Below the pieces are notes generated by a model. That model worked only from the letters and a program-made list of their open reading frames with translations. It ran no database searches and was not told the origin of the DNA. A stretch of 64,000 bases of DNA from Theropithecus gelada. Taxonomy: Eukaryota; Chordata; Mammalia; Primates; Cercopithecidae. The position numbers and the translations under genes were made by a program. Shown piece after piece: positions 10,903 through 22,179 of the stretch. Numbering within the stretch: the stretch's first letter is position 1; each line of letters starts with the position of its first letter. Location: assembly GCF_003255815.1 (NCBI RefSeq), contig NC_037673.1:143042111-143106110 (forward strand). Direction: 5' to 3'.

Positions 10903-12250
10903 TGGAACATAACAGAGCCCTCAGAAATAATATCACACATCTACAGCCATCTGATCTTTGACAAACCTGAGAAAAACAAGAAATGGGGAAAGGATTCCCT
11001 ATTTAATAAATGGTGCTGGGAAAATTGGCTAGCCATAAGTAGAAAGCTGAAACTGGATCCTTTCCTTACTCTTTATACGAAAATTAATTCAAGATGGATT
11101 AGAGACTTAAATATTAGACCTAAAACCATAAAAACCCTAGAAGAAAACCTAGGTAATACCATTCAGGACATAGGCATGGGCAAAGACTTTATGTCTAAAA
11201 CACCAAAAGCAATGGCAACAAAAGCCAAAATTGACAAATGGGATCTAATTAAACTAAAGAGCTTCTGCACAGCAAAAGAAACTACCACCAGAGTGAAAAG
11301 GCAACCTACAGAATGGGAGAAAATTTTTGCAATCTACTCATCTGACAAAGGGCTAATATCCAGAACCTATAAAAAACTCAATCAAATTTACAAGGAAAAA
11401 AACAACCCCATCAAAAAGTGGGCAAAGGATATGAACAGACACTTCTCAAAAGAAGACATTCATACAGCCAACAGACATATGAAAAAATGCTCGTCATCAC
11501 CGGCCATCAGAGAAATGCAAATCAAAACCACAATGAGATACCATCTCACACCAGTTAGAATGACAATCATTAAAAAATCAGGAAACAACAGGTGCTGGAG
11601 AGGATGTGGAGAAATAGGAACACTTTTACACTGTTGGTGGGACTGTAAACTAGTTCAATTGTGGAAAACAGTATGGCGATTCCTCAAGGATCTAGAACTA
11701 GAAATACCATTTGACTCAGCCATCCCATTACTGGGGATATACCCAAAGGATTATGAGTCATGCTGCTATGAAGACACATGCACACGCATGTTTATTGCGG
11801 CACTATTCACAATAGCAAAGACTTGGAATCAACCCAAATGTCCATCAGTGACAGACTGGATTAAGAACATGTGGCACATATACACCATGGAATACTATGC
11901 AGCCATAAAAAAGGATGAGTTCATGTCCTTTGTAGGGACATGGATACAGCTGGAAACCATCATTCTCAGCAAACTATCGCAAGAACGGAAAACCAAACAC
12001 TGCATGTTCTCACTCATAGGTGGGAATTGAACAATGAGATCACTTGGACACAGGAAGGGGAGCATCACACACTGGGTCCTATTGTGGGGAGGGGGTAGGG
12101 GGGAGGGATAGCATTAGGAGATATACCTAATGTAAATGATGAGTTAATGGGTGCAGCACACCAACATGGCACATGTATACATATGTAACAAACCTGCACG
12201 TTGTGCACATATACCCTAGAACTTAAAGTATAATAATAAAAATTTAAACA
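10903..12250 (+). mobile_element. L1PA-type LINE 3' end, ORF2 C-terminus open
   Basis: This is a 5'-truncated primate L1. A frame runs open from a Met at 11176 to a stop at 12028-12030 (284 codons). Reading the same frame upstream I meet no stop back to 10903. It encodes the ORF2p C-terminal segment with its Cys-rich motif (CWRGC..HCWWDC, about 11592-11646) and the usual FSLIGGN terminus. The endonuclease and reverse-transcriptase domains are absent, so it cannot move by itself. The 3' UTR carries four G runs (GGGG, GGGGG, GGGGGG, GGG) at 12085-12107, the known L1 G-quadruplex motif, and ends in an AATAATAAAAA tail. Confidence 0.95.
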
Positions 12251-12640
12251 TAAGTTAAATATAACAAGGTAGGTATTTTATTATTACATATGTGTGTGTG
12301 TGTGTGTAATGTATTCTTAATGCTAGAAATGAGCAGTGAGTCAACTACTCTTTAGTGTTAGCTTTTACATCTGTGTAAAGAGAATTATCAGATGCAAATT
12401 TATCAGATTGAATGACTATGGTTGTTTTACCTCTAAAAGCATTTCTTTAGCACTTTCACTGTCCTAAATGGTGAGGGGGTTTGAGAAAAGAGTCTAGCCA
12501 TAATAATGGTCCCATCTGTGAGAGAGACCAACATAGAAAGAGGTAATTAAATGTATGGTTTTAAGTGCTCTGAGAGAGGGCATTTAATCCTATTTGGGTC
12601 CAGGAAGTCTTCCTGGAGGAATATGCCTTAACTGAAACTT
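12251..12640. other. Single-copy intron with short (TG)n
   Basis: A (TG)9-like run lies at about 12290-12308. Nothing else is recognised. Confidence 0.55.
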
Positions 12641-13133
12641 GAAGAATGATGGCTCCCCAAGGATGTCAAAATCCTAATGCCTGGAACCTGGGAATATCTT
12701 AGCTTACATGGCAAAATGGAATAAAGATTGTGGATAGAATTATGGCACTAATCACCTGACCTTAAGGTGGGGAGAGTATCTTGGATTACCCAGGTGGGCC
12801 CACTGTAATCACAAAGGTCCTTGAGAGAGACAGGAGAGACAGAGAGAGAGAGATGTGATGTAAGAAGGATTCATCTCCCTGCTGCTGGCTTTGACAATGG
12901 AGGAAGGGGCCATTAGCCATGGAACGTGGGCAACCTCTGAAAGCTGAAGAAAGTGAGGAAACAGTCCCCCCCAGAGCCTCTAGCAGGAAACACAACTTGA
13001 TCAAAACCTTGATTTTAGACAGTGAGACGAATGTCAGACTTCTAACCTGCAGAACTGCATGATAAGTTAGTGTTGTTTTAAGCCACTACATTTGTGAGAA
13101 TTTGTTACAACAGCCATAGGAAGCTAATACAAA
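12641..13133 (+). mobile_element. MaLR/MLT1-class solo LTR, second copy of family
   Basis: It shares the body and tail of the LTR at 3514-4024: a GGATTACCCAGGTGGGCCCA box, GGAAGGGGCCATTAGCC, a CCCCAGAGCCTCTAG box and the TTTTAAGCCACTACATTTG end. It is diverged, with GA expansion at about 12822-12853. Confidence 0.8.
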
Positions 13134-14527
13134 AAGAAAGAGGTACACTTTGATTTCTCTGTGGAGGGAAAAAATGGCTATTAGAAGATCTATTATACAT
13201 AACAATTGTATAATAAAATTCCCACCTTGTTATGATACTTGTGTGAATGTTAAAAGATTAATTCCTTGGCACTACAAATGGAAAAATGGTCATAAAACAC
13301 AGACTTAGATTTTAAAAGTTGCAACATATTTACAAATTGAAAAAATGGAAGATAATTTTTGGTTTTTATAGGCAAAATACAGAGAAGAGGAGGCCAGCAC
13401 CCTCCCTAGACTCTAACAGGCCAATGTCTCTTTCTGGGGAAAATATTTCTGGGCATTTCCTTGACTCGGTTCTCCTGAACCTAGAATTCAGGATGCTGCC
13501 AGGTGCCTGTGGCTGCTTTGCTAGTTACAGCTTGTTACAGGGCACGATGACAGGTAAGCTGGCCTAGGATGTCCCAAGGCCAGAGCCATCTATAACCCCA
13601 ATCTTTCCCATTCTGCATGTCTTAGGGGCTGCAGCCATGTATGTGAGGCAATTTTGGCCTTCACTGCTTTCTCATTCAAGACCCCAAGTGAGGGAGAGGG
13701 CAAGACTTGGGAAGGTGTTAACTACTAATGAATAACACTCACTTCCAAAATTAATAAGCCTTCTGGTTCTTAGCAAAATCCACTCAACTGTATTCTCCAG
13801 GATGACTAATTGACAGAACTGGTTAAATTAATCAAAAATGGAAATGAGGATGGAAGAAGGGGGAAGGGATTCTATTTTTACTCGATGGCTTGGGCACTGC
13901 CTGCTCTGTTAATTGCTGCTAAGCTTGAATGGGATAGAGCAGCTTCAGACATGGGGGTGAGGTGGGGGTGGTGGTGGTATCAGTGGATTCTGCTCCATGC
14001 AGCAAGGCTTTTGGCTTTTCTCCAGAGTGGGGAGTGTGTGTGTGTGTGTGTGTTTGCAATCCTGTCATCAGGCAAAAGCATTTTAATAAAGGACCTTGTC
14101 TTTTTAACCTAACCAAGCTCCTCTGAAATAAATACTGTTAATTATACCCCAGATCAATACTGAACCCCTTTTGGAAGATGTGCCAAATCTCAGGGGCTTT
14201 AAGATTCATTGCAGTTGCTGTCTTAGCTGATGTCTTTGGACACATTCCATCAGAGACCTGGGGAATGAGCCACAGGTTTATTAGGGAGCTCTAGCGGCTT
14301 ACTTACCAGGGCTTGGCAATTAAGTTTGCAGATGAGGGTGAAGAATGAGAGTGGATTTTATGTTCTGTGTAATGGCAGAATTAATTCTGTAGTTGAAAAT
14401 CGTCAGGCTGGGGAATCCAGCCAAATGGGGATTGTATAAAATGGACTCTTGTGAAAATTATCCTTCTGGATTTTAGAAAAACATCATGCTCTTTATCCTG
14501 TCAGATGCCCAGGAAAGGAATAAATCT
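13134..14527. other. Single-copy intron
   Basis: No repeat family or exon is recognised. A (GT)n run of about 20 bp lies at 14033-14053. Confidence 0.5.
14033..14053 (+). repeat. (GT)n microsatellite
   Basis: About ten uninterrupted GT units. Confidence 0.9.
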
Positions 14528-14680
14528 TCCGGAAGCAGACCGACATGGGTTCAAATCTTAGGTCCTCCACTGTGATCTGGGGCAAGTTTCCTCACCTCTC
14601 TGTGCCGCCTCTGTAAATTAGAGGTACTAATACCAATCTTCATGGGTTGTTGTGAGAATTAAATGAGATACAGAAATGTT
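14528..14680 (+). mobile_element. MIR
   Basis: GGTTCAAATCTTAGGTCCTCC, then GGCAAGTTTCCTCACCTCTC and GGGTTGTTGTGAGAATTAAA follow the forward MIR consensus. Confidence 0.85.
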
Positions 14681-14836
14681 CAAAAATAGCACCCTCCCCC
14701 TCTACTACACCCACCTGGAAGACAATGAAATTTCTGATTTGGATAGTTGGACTGGACATCAAACTTTGCCCTCTTCTTGTTGGAACTTGGGCTTTTTCTC
14801 CAATGACTACACTGTTCACAGAAATATCTCAGATTT

Positions 14837-15141
14837 TTTTTTTTTTTTGAGATGGAGTCTCGTTCTGTTGCCCAGGCTGGAGTACAGTGGCACAATCTCA
14901 GCTCACTGCAACCTCCACCTCCTGGGCTCAAGCGATTCTCCTGCCTCAGCCTCCTGAGTAGTGGGGTGACAGGTGTGCGCTACCATGCCCAGCTAATTTT
15001 TATATTTTTAGTAGAGACAGGGTTAAGGTATTAAAATACCTTATTGGCCAGGCCGGTCTCGAACTCCTGACTTAAAGTGATCTGCCCCCCTCGGCCTCCT
15101 AAAGTGCTAGGATTATAGGCATAAGCCACTGCGTCTGGCCT
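14837..15141 (-). mobile_element. Alu SINE with internal palindrome
   Basis: A full reverse-orientation Alu is flanked by a near-perfect duplication of the form A(T/C)ATCTCAGATTTT (about 14823-14836 and 15142-15155). Where Alu normally reads TTTCACCATG, this copy has the hairpin AAGGTATT-AA-AATACCTT at 15025-15042. Confidence 0.95.
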
Positions 15142-15689
15142 AACATCTCAGATTTTAAGGTCTAAAGTGCTTATGCCATTTGCCCCTCAGCATGAAAAAG
15201 TCAGACTGCCCCTGGACAGGAAGGCTGCTTTGAGGTCATCTGAAGGAGGGGATTTCTGTGGCCAATCCTTGGGTTGCAGACTTGCCAGTGCAGAAGGGCC
15301 TTGCTGCTAGAACAGAGTGTCTACAGGCAGCGAACTTGCTGGTAGAGCCAGTGCAAGGATTGGTGCTGCAGGGCAGCTCCATCGCTACTGCTGAGGGGAA
15401 CCCTGGCTCCTCGCCCTGGCCCTCAAGACCTTCCCTGGCCAGATTCAGCTTCTGCAATTCCCCAGCACTAGACATTCCCTCTCAACAAGATGGAAGCTCG
15501 AGGGGCAGGTGAGGAAGAAGGAAGGTCTGCCCAAACCACAATGGAATTAAGATGCTACTGCAGAACCTACCCTGTGCCATTACACACACACGATTGATTG
15601 CATTCAGCAAATGTGTACTGGGAACCTACTATGTGTCAGGCAGTGTGCTAACTGCTTTTACTTTAACTAATTAATGGACAAAGACTTCC
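15142..15689. other. Single-copy intron ending in L2/MIR-like piece
   Basis: Mostly unrecognised. ACCTACTATGTGTCAGGCAG at 15627-15646 is a MIR/L2 end in reverse orientation. Confidence 0.5.
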
Positions 15690-16588
15690 ATGAGCCCACA
15701 TCCTATGATCACTTCCCCCATCTCATCCTTCTTGCCCTCTCAGAAGCATTTGACATAGTTGATCCTAATGTATTTCTAAATCACTGTCTTCTCTCAGCTT
15801 ACATGTGTTGGTTTTCTGCTCACTTCCCTGGCAGCTCATACTTGATCATCCATAAAAAGCCACCTCTTTCTTTCCCCTACCCCATTGGTAAATGTTGGTG
15901 TGGCCTTTGCCTCATTCCTGGGCCCTCAGTTATTCTCTAACCATACCTTCTGCCCTAATTGACATTATCCCATCCCATGGCTTAAAATAGCCATGACATG
16001 CTCATGATTCCTAAATTTATACCTCCAGCTCAGACCTCTCCCCAGACTTCCAGACTCATGTTATCTAATTGTCTGCCAGACTTCTCTAATTGGATGAATC
16101 ACAGACATCTCCAATCTGGACACATCCAAAAGAGAATGCTTGGTCTTTCCATGCCAAAACTGTTCCTTCCCCAGTCTCCTCATTTCAGTATATGGCACCA
16201 TACAGTCACTCAAGCACCAAACCTATGAGTTATCTTAGATTTTCCCTTTTCCATCACCTCTCCACTGCCAATCTCTCAGCAAGTCCTCTTAGCCTCACCT
16301 CCTAAGGGGATCCTGAATCTGCCCACTTACCACCACTTCACTGTGCCCACCCTGGTCAGAGCCATTATCATGTCTCCTCCAGACTGTGGCAACAACCTCT
16401 AAATGGTCTCTCTGCTTTCCAGGCCTGGCACCCCTTGTCTGAGAACTCTTTTAAGGTCATAAACAGTATTCACTTCCTTCTTAGCACGATCTCATGGCTT
16501 CCCATCTCACTTACAGTGAAATCCAAGTGCTCTGCTCTGGCCCATAAAGCTCTCCATGATCTGGCCCCAGCCTACCTCTCTGGCCTCA

Positions 16589-16762
16589 CTTTCCTTTTCC
16601 CCTCCCTCCCTTTCTCCCTCCCTGTCTTCCTCCCTCCCTCCCTCTCTTCCTCCTTCCCTCCCCTTTTCTTTTCCTTTCTTTTCCTTTCCTTCCTTTCTTT
16701 TCTCTCTCTCTTTCCTCTGTCTCTCTCTCCTCTCTGTCTCTCTCTCCTCTCTGTCTCTCTCT
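16589..16762 (+). repeat. Pyrimidine-rich tract, 94 bp uninterrupted
   Basis: (TCCC)n, (CTTT)n and (CT)n stretches are fused. Positions 16625-16718 contain only C and T. The tract lies between the target-site duplication and the Alu body, so it is most simply the Alu's own A tail that degenerated and expanded as a purine repeat on the minus strand. Confidence 0.9.
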
Positions 16763-17027
16763 GTCACCCAGGCTGGAGTGCAGTGGCACAATCTTGGCTC
16801 ACTGCAACCTATGCCTCCCAGGTTCAAGTGATTCTCCTACCTCAGCTTCCTGAGTAGCTGGGATTACAGGTGTGCGCCACCACACCCAGATAATTTTTGT
16901 ATTTTCAGTAGAGATGGGGTTTCACTATGTTGGCTAGGCTGGTCTGGAACTCCTGGCCTCAAGCAATCCACCTGCCTCAGCCTCCCAAAGTGCTGGGATC
17001 ACAGGCATGAGCCACCATGCCTGGTCG
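16594..17027 (-). mobile_element. Alu SINE inside L2, with expanded tail
   Basis: The Alu body spans about 16763-17027. TGGCCTCACTTTC at 16581-16593 is repeated at 17028-17040, so the target-site duplication encloses body plus tail and sits inside the L2. Confidence 0.95.
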
Positions 17028-17404
17028 TGGCCTCACTTTCTGCACTGTCCCTAGCCTACTTGTATTCATCCACTGATCTTTTTTTCTATTCTTTGAACAC
17101 ATAAGGTTGCTCCTCTGTTAGGGCCTTCACACTTAGATGTTGGCTTTCTCTTTGGATCCCTCTGATAACAGGTCTCAATTTAAAGGCTTTGCCACATACT
17201 ACTACTTCCTGATCCTGCTAATTTTCTTACAGCCTTTTTTTTTTTTTTATCATGTCTGAAATGACCTTGTTTATTTGTACATTTGTATGTTCTCTTTCAT
17301 CCTGCCCCACAAGAAGGTATGCTCCCTAAAGGCAGAAACCAGCAGGTGTTTAACCAATCTTAGTTGAATAAGTGGTTTTTGGTGTTTTCTTGAAGAGCTA
17401 CAGG

Positions 17405-17615
17405 TGGTCTGGCTCAAACCTTAACTTCACCACTTGCTCCTTGGTAGCCATAAGTGTATCTTTCCCCCTTTTAGCTAGTTGCCTCATCTCTAGGATGTGA
17501 ATAATGGCAGTATGTACTTCAAAGTGTTGTTATGAAGATTAAATGAGCTCATGCATGTATACTTGGCTTACTTCCTGGACACAGTAAAATGTCATGGAAG
17601 TTAGCTGTGAATCAG
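17405..17615 (+). mobile_element. MIR
   Basis: GCTAGTTGCCTCATCTCTAGG, AAAGTGTTGTTATGAAGATT and AAATGAGCTCATGCATGTAT follow the forward MIR consensus. Confidence 0.75.
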
Positions 17616-17704
17616 GCTGTTGACATTACTAGTTTTATGATTGCTGCTGCTCTTCCTGCTCCCACTCTTAAAAGACACATGTGGTAGGGAAGCAAGATAA
17701 TATC

Positions 17705-17895
17705 TTCACTCCAACCATAACACGATGCTTATACTATGCACCAGGCATCATTCTAAGGCTCCATGGGTGATATTTAATCCTCACAAGCACCCTATAAGGT
17801 AAGCACTTCCACTACCCATATTTTATAGGTGAGTAAGTTGAAGCACAGAGGTTAGGTAACCTGTTCAAGATCGCCAGTTAGGCCATGGATACAAG
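17705..17895 (-). mobile_element. MIR
   Basis: CTATGCACCAGGCATCATTC, AATCCTCACAAGCACCCTAT and AAGCACAGAGGTTAGGTAAC follow the reverse MIR consensus closely. Confidence 0.9.
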
Positions 17896-17899
17896 CTGA

Positions 17900-18940
17900 T
17901 AGTGGCTGCTCAACTATGTTGATTTTCCTCCTCTGTTTTGACCCAGTCCCTGAATTAACTCACTACTGTCAGCTTGGTTTGACAGAGGGAAGAAACAAAA
18001 CAAAAATATCCTGGGCTGTGCTTACAGGGAATATCATGCTGGGCTCCTCACTGCCTTGCCTCATCCCAGTACCTATGACAGGGGCTGCTGGGATGAGCAG
18101 GGAGTTTTGATGTTTTCTGCTGTCTCTACCCGGGAGGTAAGGCGCCCAGTGGGGCTCTTTGGTCATTCATCAACTTTCTTCAAGTTATAGAAGTAAAAGA
18201 ACAACCTTGGAGGGAATCTAGAAAATAAGAAAAATGCCCACATTTCATGGCCCCTGACCTCATCCCTTTCATACAGCCTCTGCTTGTCTTTGCCCACATA
18301 TACTTATCCTGACCTTGCTGCATTCATGGCGAGATTGTCATTTCGTATGCAGCTTTAACATTCATAAGCATTTCTCCACTTGCTACACCTTTGTGTCCCC
18401 AGGTCTTTGGCAAGTCAAGTCTCTGAGACCTTTCAAGGTATCTCTTTTTCCATTCCCAGTCCCACTTGAGGACTTCACCTGCTTTTATGCTGCTAAACCA
18501 CACCCTACTTATTGGGGAACCTCTCCCTTCAAGATTGGCTTTTCAATAGAAATCAGGTACCTCAATGCCTCTAAAATCAATTAAAGTCCCCTTTGTTCAG
18601 AAAGAAAGTGTTCTAGCACCACATGAAAGCCTCCAGGCATCACTGTCCTAACACACATTGGACAACCCTGCCTGGTGAAACTGTCGAGACCCAATGCACA
18701 GGTTTCTATCATCCTGGACCTTTGGTCCTTTATCTAGTTTCTCTCCTACCTTTAATAAAAGTTATGCTCATTGTGTGCTTCAAATGTGTCAGGGGCTGTG
18801 CAAGAGCCCTGTGTCCATGACCTCTTTGCACTCTTACCTCCTGGAGGAAGGTGTCAGCATCAGCACCTGCCCAGGCATCTGGCGGCAATGAGGCCCAGAA
18901 ACAATATCTGGAACTGCTGGCTCCAGGGCTTGTGTTCTTG
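17900..18940. other. Single-copy intron
   Basis: No repeat family, RNA gene or coding pattern is recognised. Confidence 0.5.
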
Positions 18941-18941
18941 A

Positions 18942-19363
18942 TGACTTTTATGTCTTTCCTGGCTGAGTTGTGTCCCCCCGCCTCGCCACCCCATTCATAT
19001 ATTGAAGTCCTAACTCCCAGTACTGCAAAATACAACTGCATTTGGAGATAGAGCCTTTCAACAGGTACTTAAAATAAGGTCAACAGAGTGGGCCTTGATC
19101 TAATAGGACTGGCGTCCTCATAAGAAGAGGAATTTTGGACACAGACACAGATGGAAGGTGATGTAAAGACACAGGGAGAAGACAGCCATCATCAAGCCAA
19201 GGAGAGCAGTGTGGAATTTATCCTTCTTTCACAGCCCTCAGAAGAAAGCAACCCTGCCAACACTTCATCTTGGGCTTCCAGCCTCCAGAACTTTGAAAAA
19301 ATAGTTGAATTGTTTAAGCAGTGCAGTCCATGGTACTTTGTTGCAGCAGCCCTGGTAAACTAA
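18942..19363 (+). mobile_element. MLT1-type MaLR solo LTR
   Basis: GAGTTGTGTCCCCC, TTGAAGTCCTAACTCCCAGT, GGACACAGACACAG and the end TTTGTTGCAGCAGCCCTGGT match the MLT1 LTR plan in order. No internal region is attached. Confidence 0.88.
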
Positions 19364-19429
19364 TGTGCCTTTTTTCACTTGTCTTTTCCTATCTGCCTGC
19401 CTTTCCACCACAGATGTTCTATGAAGTCC

Positions 19430-19885
19430 CACCAGGTGCTATATAAATATTGTACAAATTCAGTAATTACTGAGATAAAGTCCCTGTCTTCATAAAGATT
19501 GTATTCCAGTCAGCAAGACAGAGGTTAAGTAAAGCAAACAACTATAATGGAGGCTATGAAAGAAATAAAGAAATAAAATAGAGTGATGAGATCGAGAGAT
19601 GGTAGGTGCAGATGGGGTGGACAGAGAAGTTAACTCTTAAGTAGTGACATTTTCTCAGAAACTTAAAAAGTCAGTACAGGCCAGACAGGTAGGGTGCGTG
19701 GTGGGAGAGCATTCCAGGCAGAAGAGCATGTGCAAAGGGCCCAGAGGTGGGAAGGGACTGGATGTATGGAGGTGCAGGAAGCAAGCCAGTGTGGCCAGGC
19801 TACAGGGAGCTGAGCCTGGAGAGGTTAGCAGAGACCAGATTTATGGGGAACATTGGAAAGGAGTTCAGGCTTAATTCCTTTCATT
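19430..19885 (-). mobile_element. L2 LINE relic
   Basis: GAGAGCATTCCAGGCAGAAG, ATGTGCAAAGGGCCCAGAGG and GCCAGTGTGGCCAGGCT are reverse-oriented L2 3' boxes. Confidence 0.8.
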
Positions 19886-19989
19886 CCCCAGGTTGGTGTC
19901 CATTACACCTGGCCAGTTTCTTCACCCAGACCCCGATACTCATGCATAGAAAGGGAAAAGCATAATCCACTCTAGCTAAGTGCTGCCAC

Positions 19990-20739
19990 CATCAGCACCC
20001 TATTGTTTCAGGCATCTAAACTGCAAACACAACCCTTGTCACTACCGCCAGAAGTGGTAGAAAAAAATAGGCGAGGGAGAAAAAGAATCATCCCTTTCAA
20101 CCCCCGCTGAGTATGCAGAGTGAGGGACATATGGAAATTAATAAATGCAGCTCCGATAACACGGTTCTCCTCGGCAGTTTGATTAAATGCTGATGGTTAT
20201 TAAATACCCTCCTTCTCAGTGCTCATCTCCGAAAGCCAATGTTGCTTTTCATTTTGAACTCTGATGAACTGTCTCAATTCCGATCGCACACCTCAGCTGA
20301 ACTGCGGTCGACTGCAGGCTGCCGTTTGAGGATGGAAAAAATCAATATGAAATGTCAGGCTAGGGGTCAGATTGAACTTGTTCTCCCAGCTGGCAGGAGC
20401 TGGGGCCCGTAGCCACAGCAGCTGAACAAAGGGAGATGTGCGCTGAAGAAGGTTGGTACTTTGGAGGAGTCGGGAAAATGAATTTCATTTGCGTCTTAAT
20501 TAGATTAGTAGGCTGGCAGCTTGCAATTCAGAACTCTGTTGGTGTTGGAATAGGGAGTGGGAGGACAGGGCTGGGCAGAGGCCTGAAGGCCAGTAGCTGG
20601 CTCTTCCACCTCCTTCAGGATGGTCACCAGGGCTTTGCTTCTCTGGGGCTGTGTGGGGCTGAGGCTGGAGGGAGAAGCAGTTCTGGGGCTCCCTGGGTGT
20701 GTGGCTTGACCGGCTTCCTGCTTCTGTATGACTGCATGA
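19990..20739. promoter_or_regulatory. Candidate conserved non-coding element (CpG-retaining)
   Basis: No transposon is recognised. About nine CpGs survive in 20275-20500, far above neighbouring intron. The block holds CAGCTG (20294-20299) and a homeodomain-type TAATTAGATTAG (20497-20508). No open frame looks coding. An enhancer role is inference only. Confidence 0.4.
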
Positions 20740-20923
20740 TTCTTCCCTGGGCTCTCCCCATCCAATTCTCCATCCTTAAGTCTCAGCTCAGCAGCCACTG
20801 CCTTGTCGAGCCCTCATCACCCCTACTTGTACCAGCACATGCCTCTCTCTTATACATGTATTGCAGTTGTGATACTATATTTGTTTCTATTCTCTAACTA
20901 ATACATCTTCTCTCCTTAGACAG

Positions 20924-21726
20924 TGTGGTTAATGTTATACATCAGATTGACTGGGCCATGAGGTGCCCAGATATTTGGCTAGAAATTCTGGGTGTTTCTG
21001 TAAAGGTGTTTTTGGAATAGTTTAACATTTACATTAATAGACTGAGTAAAGGAGATTGTACTGCCTACTGTCGGTGGGCCTCATCTCATCAGCTGAAGGC
21101 CTGAAGAGAATAAAAACGCTGACCCTCCTGCAAGGGACAGAGAACTCCTCTGTCTGACTGCCTTCGAGCTGGAACATTGTTTTTTTCTCCCCTTGCTTCT
21201 GGACCTGAATTGAAACACTGATTTTTCCTGGGTCTTCAGCCTGAGGGCTTTATTTATTTATTTTTTTGAGATACAGTCTTGCTCTGTCGCTGAGACTGGG
21301 GTGCAGTGGGGCGATCTCAGCTCACTGCAACCTACGCCTCCCAGGTTCAAGTGATGCTTCTGCCTCAGCCTCCTGAGTAACTGGGATTACAGGTGTGTGC
21401 CACCACACCTGGCTAATATTTGTATTTTTAGTAGAGACGGGGTTTCACCACATTGCCCAGACTGCTCTCAAACTCCCAACCTCAGGTAATCCACCCGCCT
21501 CAGCCTCCCAAAGTGCTGGGATTACGTGTGTGAGCCACCGCACCCGGTATCTGATGGCTTTTAGACTAGAACACTACCATCAGCTCTCATGGGTCTTCAG
21601 CTTCATGGCTGCAGAGCTTGGGACTTGTCAGCCTTCATAACCATGTGATCTAATTCTTTATGATAAATCTTTTTACTTACACACACATACCCTACTGGTT
21701 CTGTTTGTCTGGAGAACCCTAATACA
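20924..21726 (+). mobile_element. Solo LTR (ERVL-like) inside L2
   Basis: The insert starts TGTGG and ends TACA and is bracketed by the 5-bp duplication GACAG (20919-20923 and 21727-21731). After removing the internal Alu it is about 500 bp, with a GATAAATC region near its 3' end. No retroviral internal genes are present. It is an old provirus reduced to one LTR; the family is not assigned. Confidence 0.82.
21251..21550 (-). mobile_element. Alu SINE inside solo LTR
   Basis: A reverse-orientation Alu has a (TTTA)n tail. CTGAGGGCTT (21241-21250) and CTGATGGCTT (21551-21560) form a 10-bp duplication with one mismatch. Confidence 0.93.
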
Positions 21727-21939
21727 GACAGTGAGCTCTAAGAGGGAGGAAACCAGGTCTGTTTTTGCTCACCCTTGTGTCTCCAGAGTCTGATACAGTA
21801 CCTGACATAAAGTATGTGATTAACAAATACTGATTAAATAAAGGAATAATGAGGCCTCCTATATCTGGCAAGAGGGTTGGGGTTTCGAACATCTTGCGTC
21901 TGCAGGCCTGGAACCGGGAGAATCCTGGGTGAATAATTG

Positions 21940-22160
21940 TGGTAACTGCTGCCGTCATTTATTGACTCCTTTGTGCCTGGCAGAGGGAGGGCTAGGATCT
22001 CACACACATGAAATTTAGTTCTTGCGAACAACCTGCCCTATGACGCTGTCCTTAATATTTCTACTTTCAGATGAGGAATCTGGGGCTCAAAAGAATTAAA
22101 TAACTTACTTGAGGTCTTGCAGGTACTGAGTGTCAGAGCCGAGTTCTGATTCCAAAGCAT
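21940..22160 (-). mobile_element. MIR
   Basis: TTTCAGATGAGGAATCTGGGG, TAACTTACTTGAGGTCTTGC and TCAGAGCCGAGTTCTGATTC are reverse MIR boxes. Confidence 0.7.
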
Positions 22161-22179
22161 CTACTCTAAATCACTCAAG

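Larger units (their letters stand above)
15690..17375 (+). mobile_element. Long L2 LINE relic with reverse-transcriptase remnant
   Basis: About 1.25 kb of L2 remains once the Alu at 16594-17027 is removed. At 15739-15765 it still encodes ALSEAFDIVD, a decayed form of the LINE reverse-transcriptase motif 'LDLSAAFDTVDH'. Later boxes such as CTCCATGATCTGGCCCCAGC (16550-16569) and a 3' end near 17300-17370 follow in order. This is unusually complete for such an old element. No long open frame survives. Confidence 0.85.
20740..21850 (+). mobile_element. L2 LINE relic split by solo LTR
   Basis: L2 3' sequence runs at about 20740-20923 (TTAAGTCTCAGCTCAGCAG and onward) and resumes at 21727-21850 (GTGAGCTCTAAGAGGGAGG..GTGTCTCCAGAGTCTGATAC). 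The two parts join cleanly if the LTR is removed. Confidence 0.8.

Noticed and set aside
11176..12030. 284-codon frame as a host gene
   Set aside because: The protein is L1 ORF2p C-terminus followed by an L1 3' UTR and A-rich tail.
16435..16857. Ser/Pro-rich and Arg/Glu-rich frames of 100-140 codons on both strands
   Set aside because: They are translations of the CT/GA low-complexity tract and Alu.
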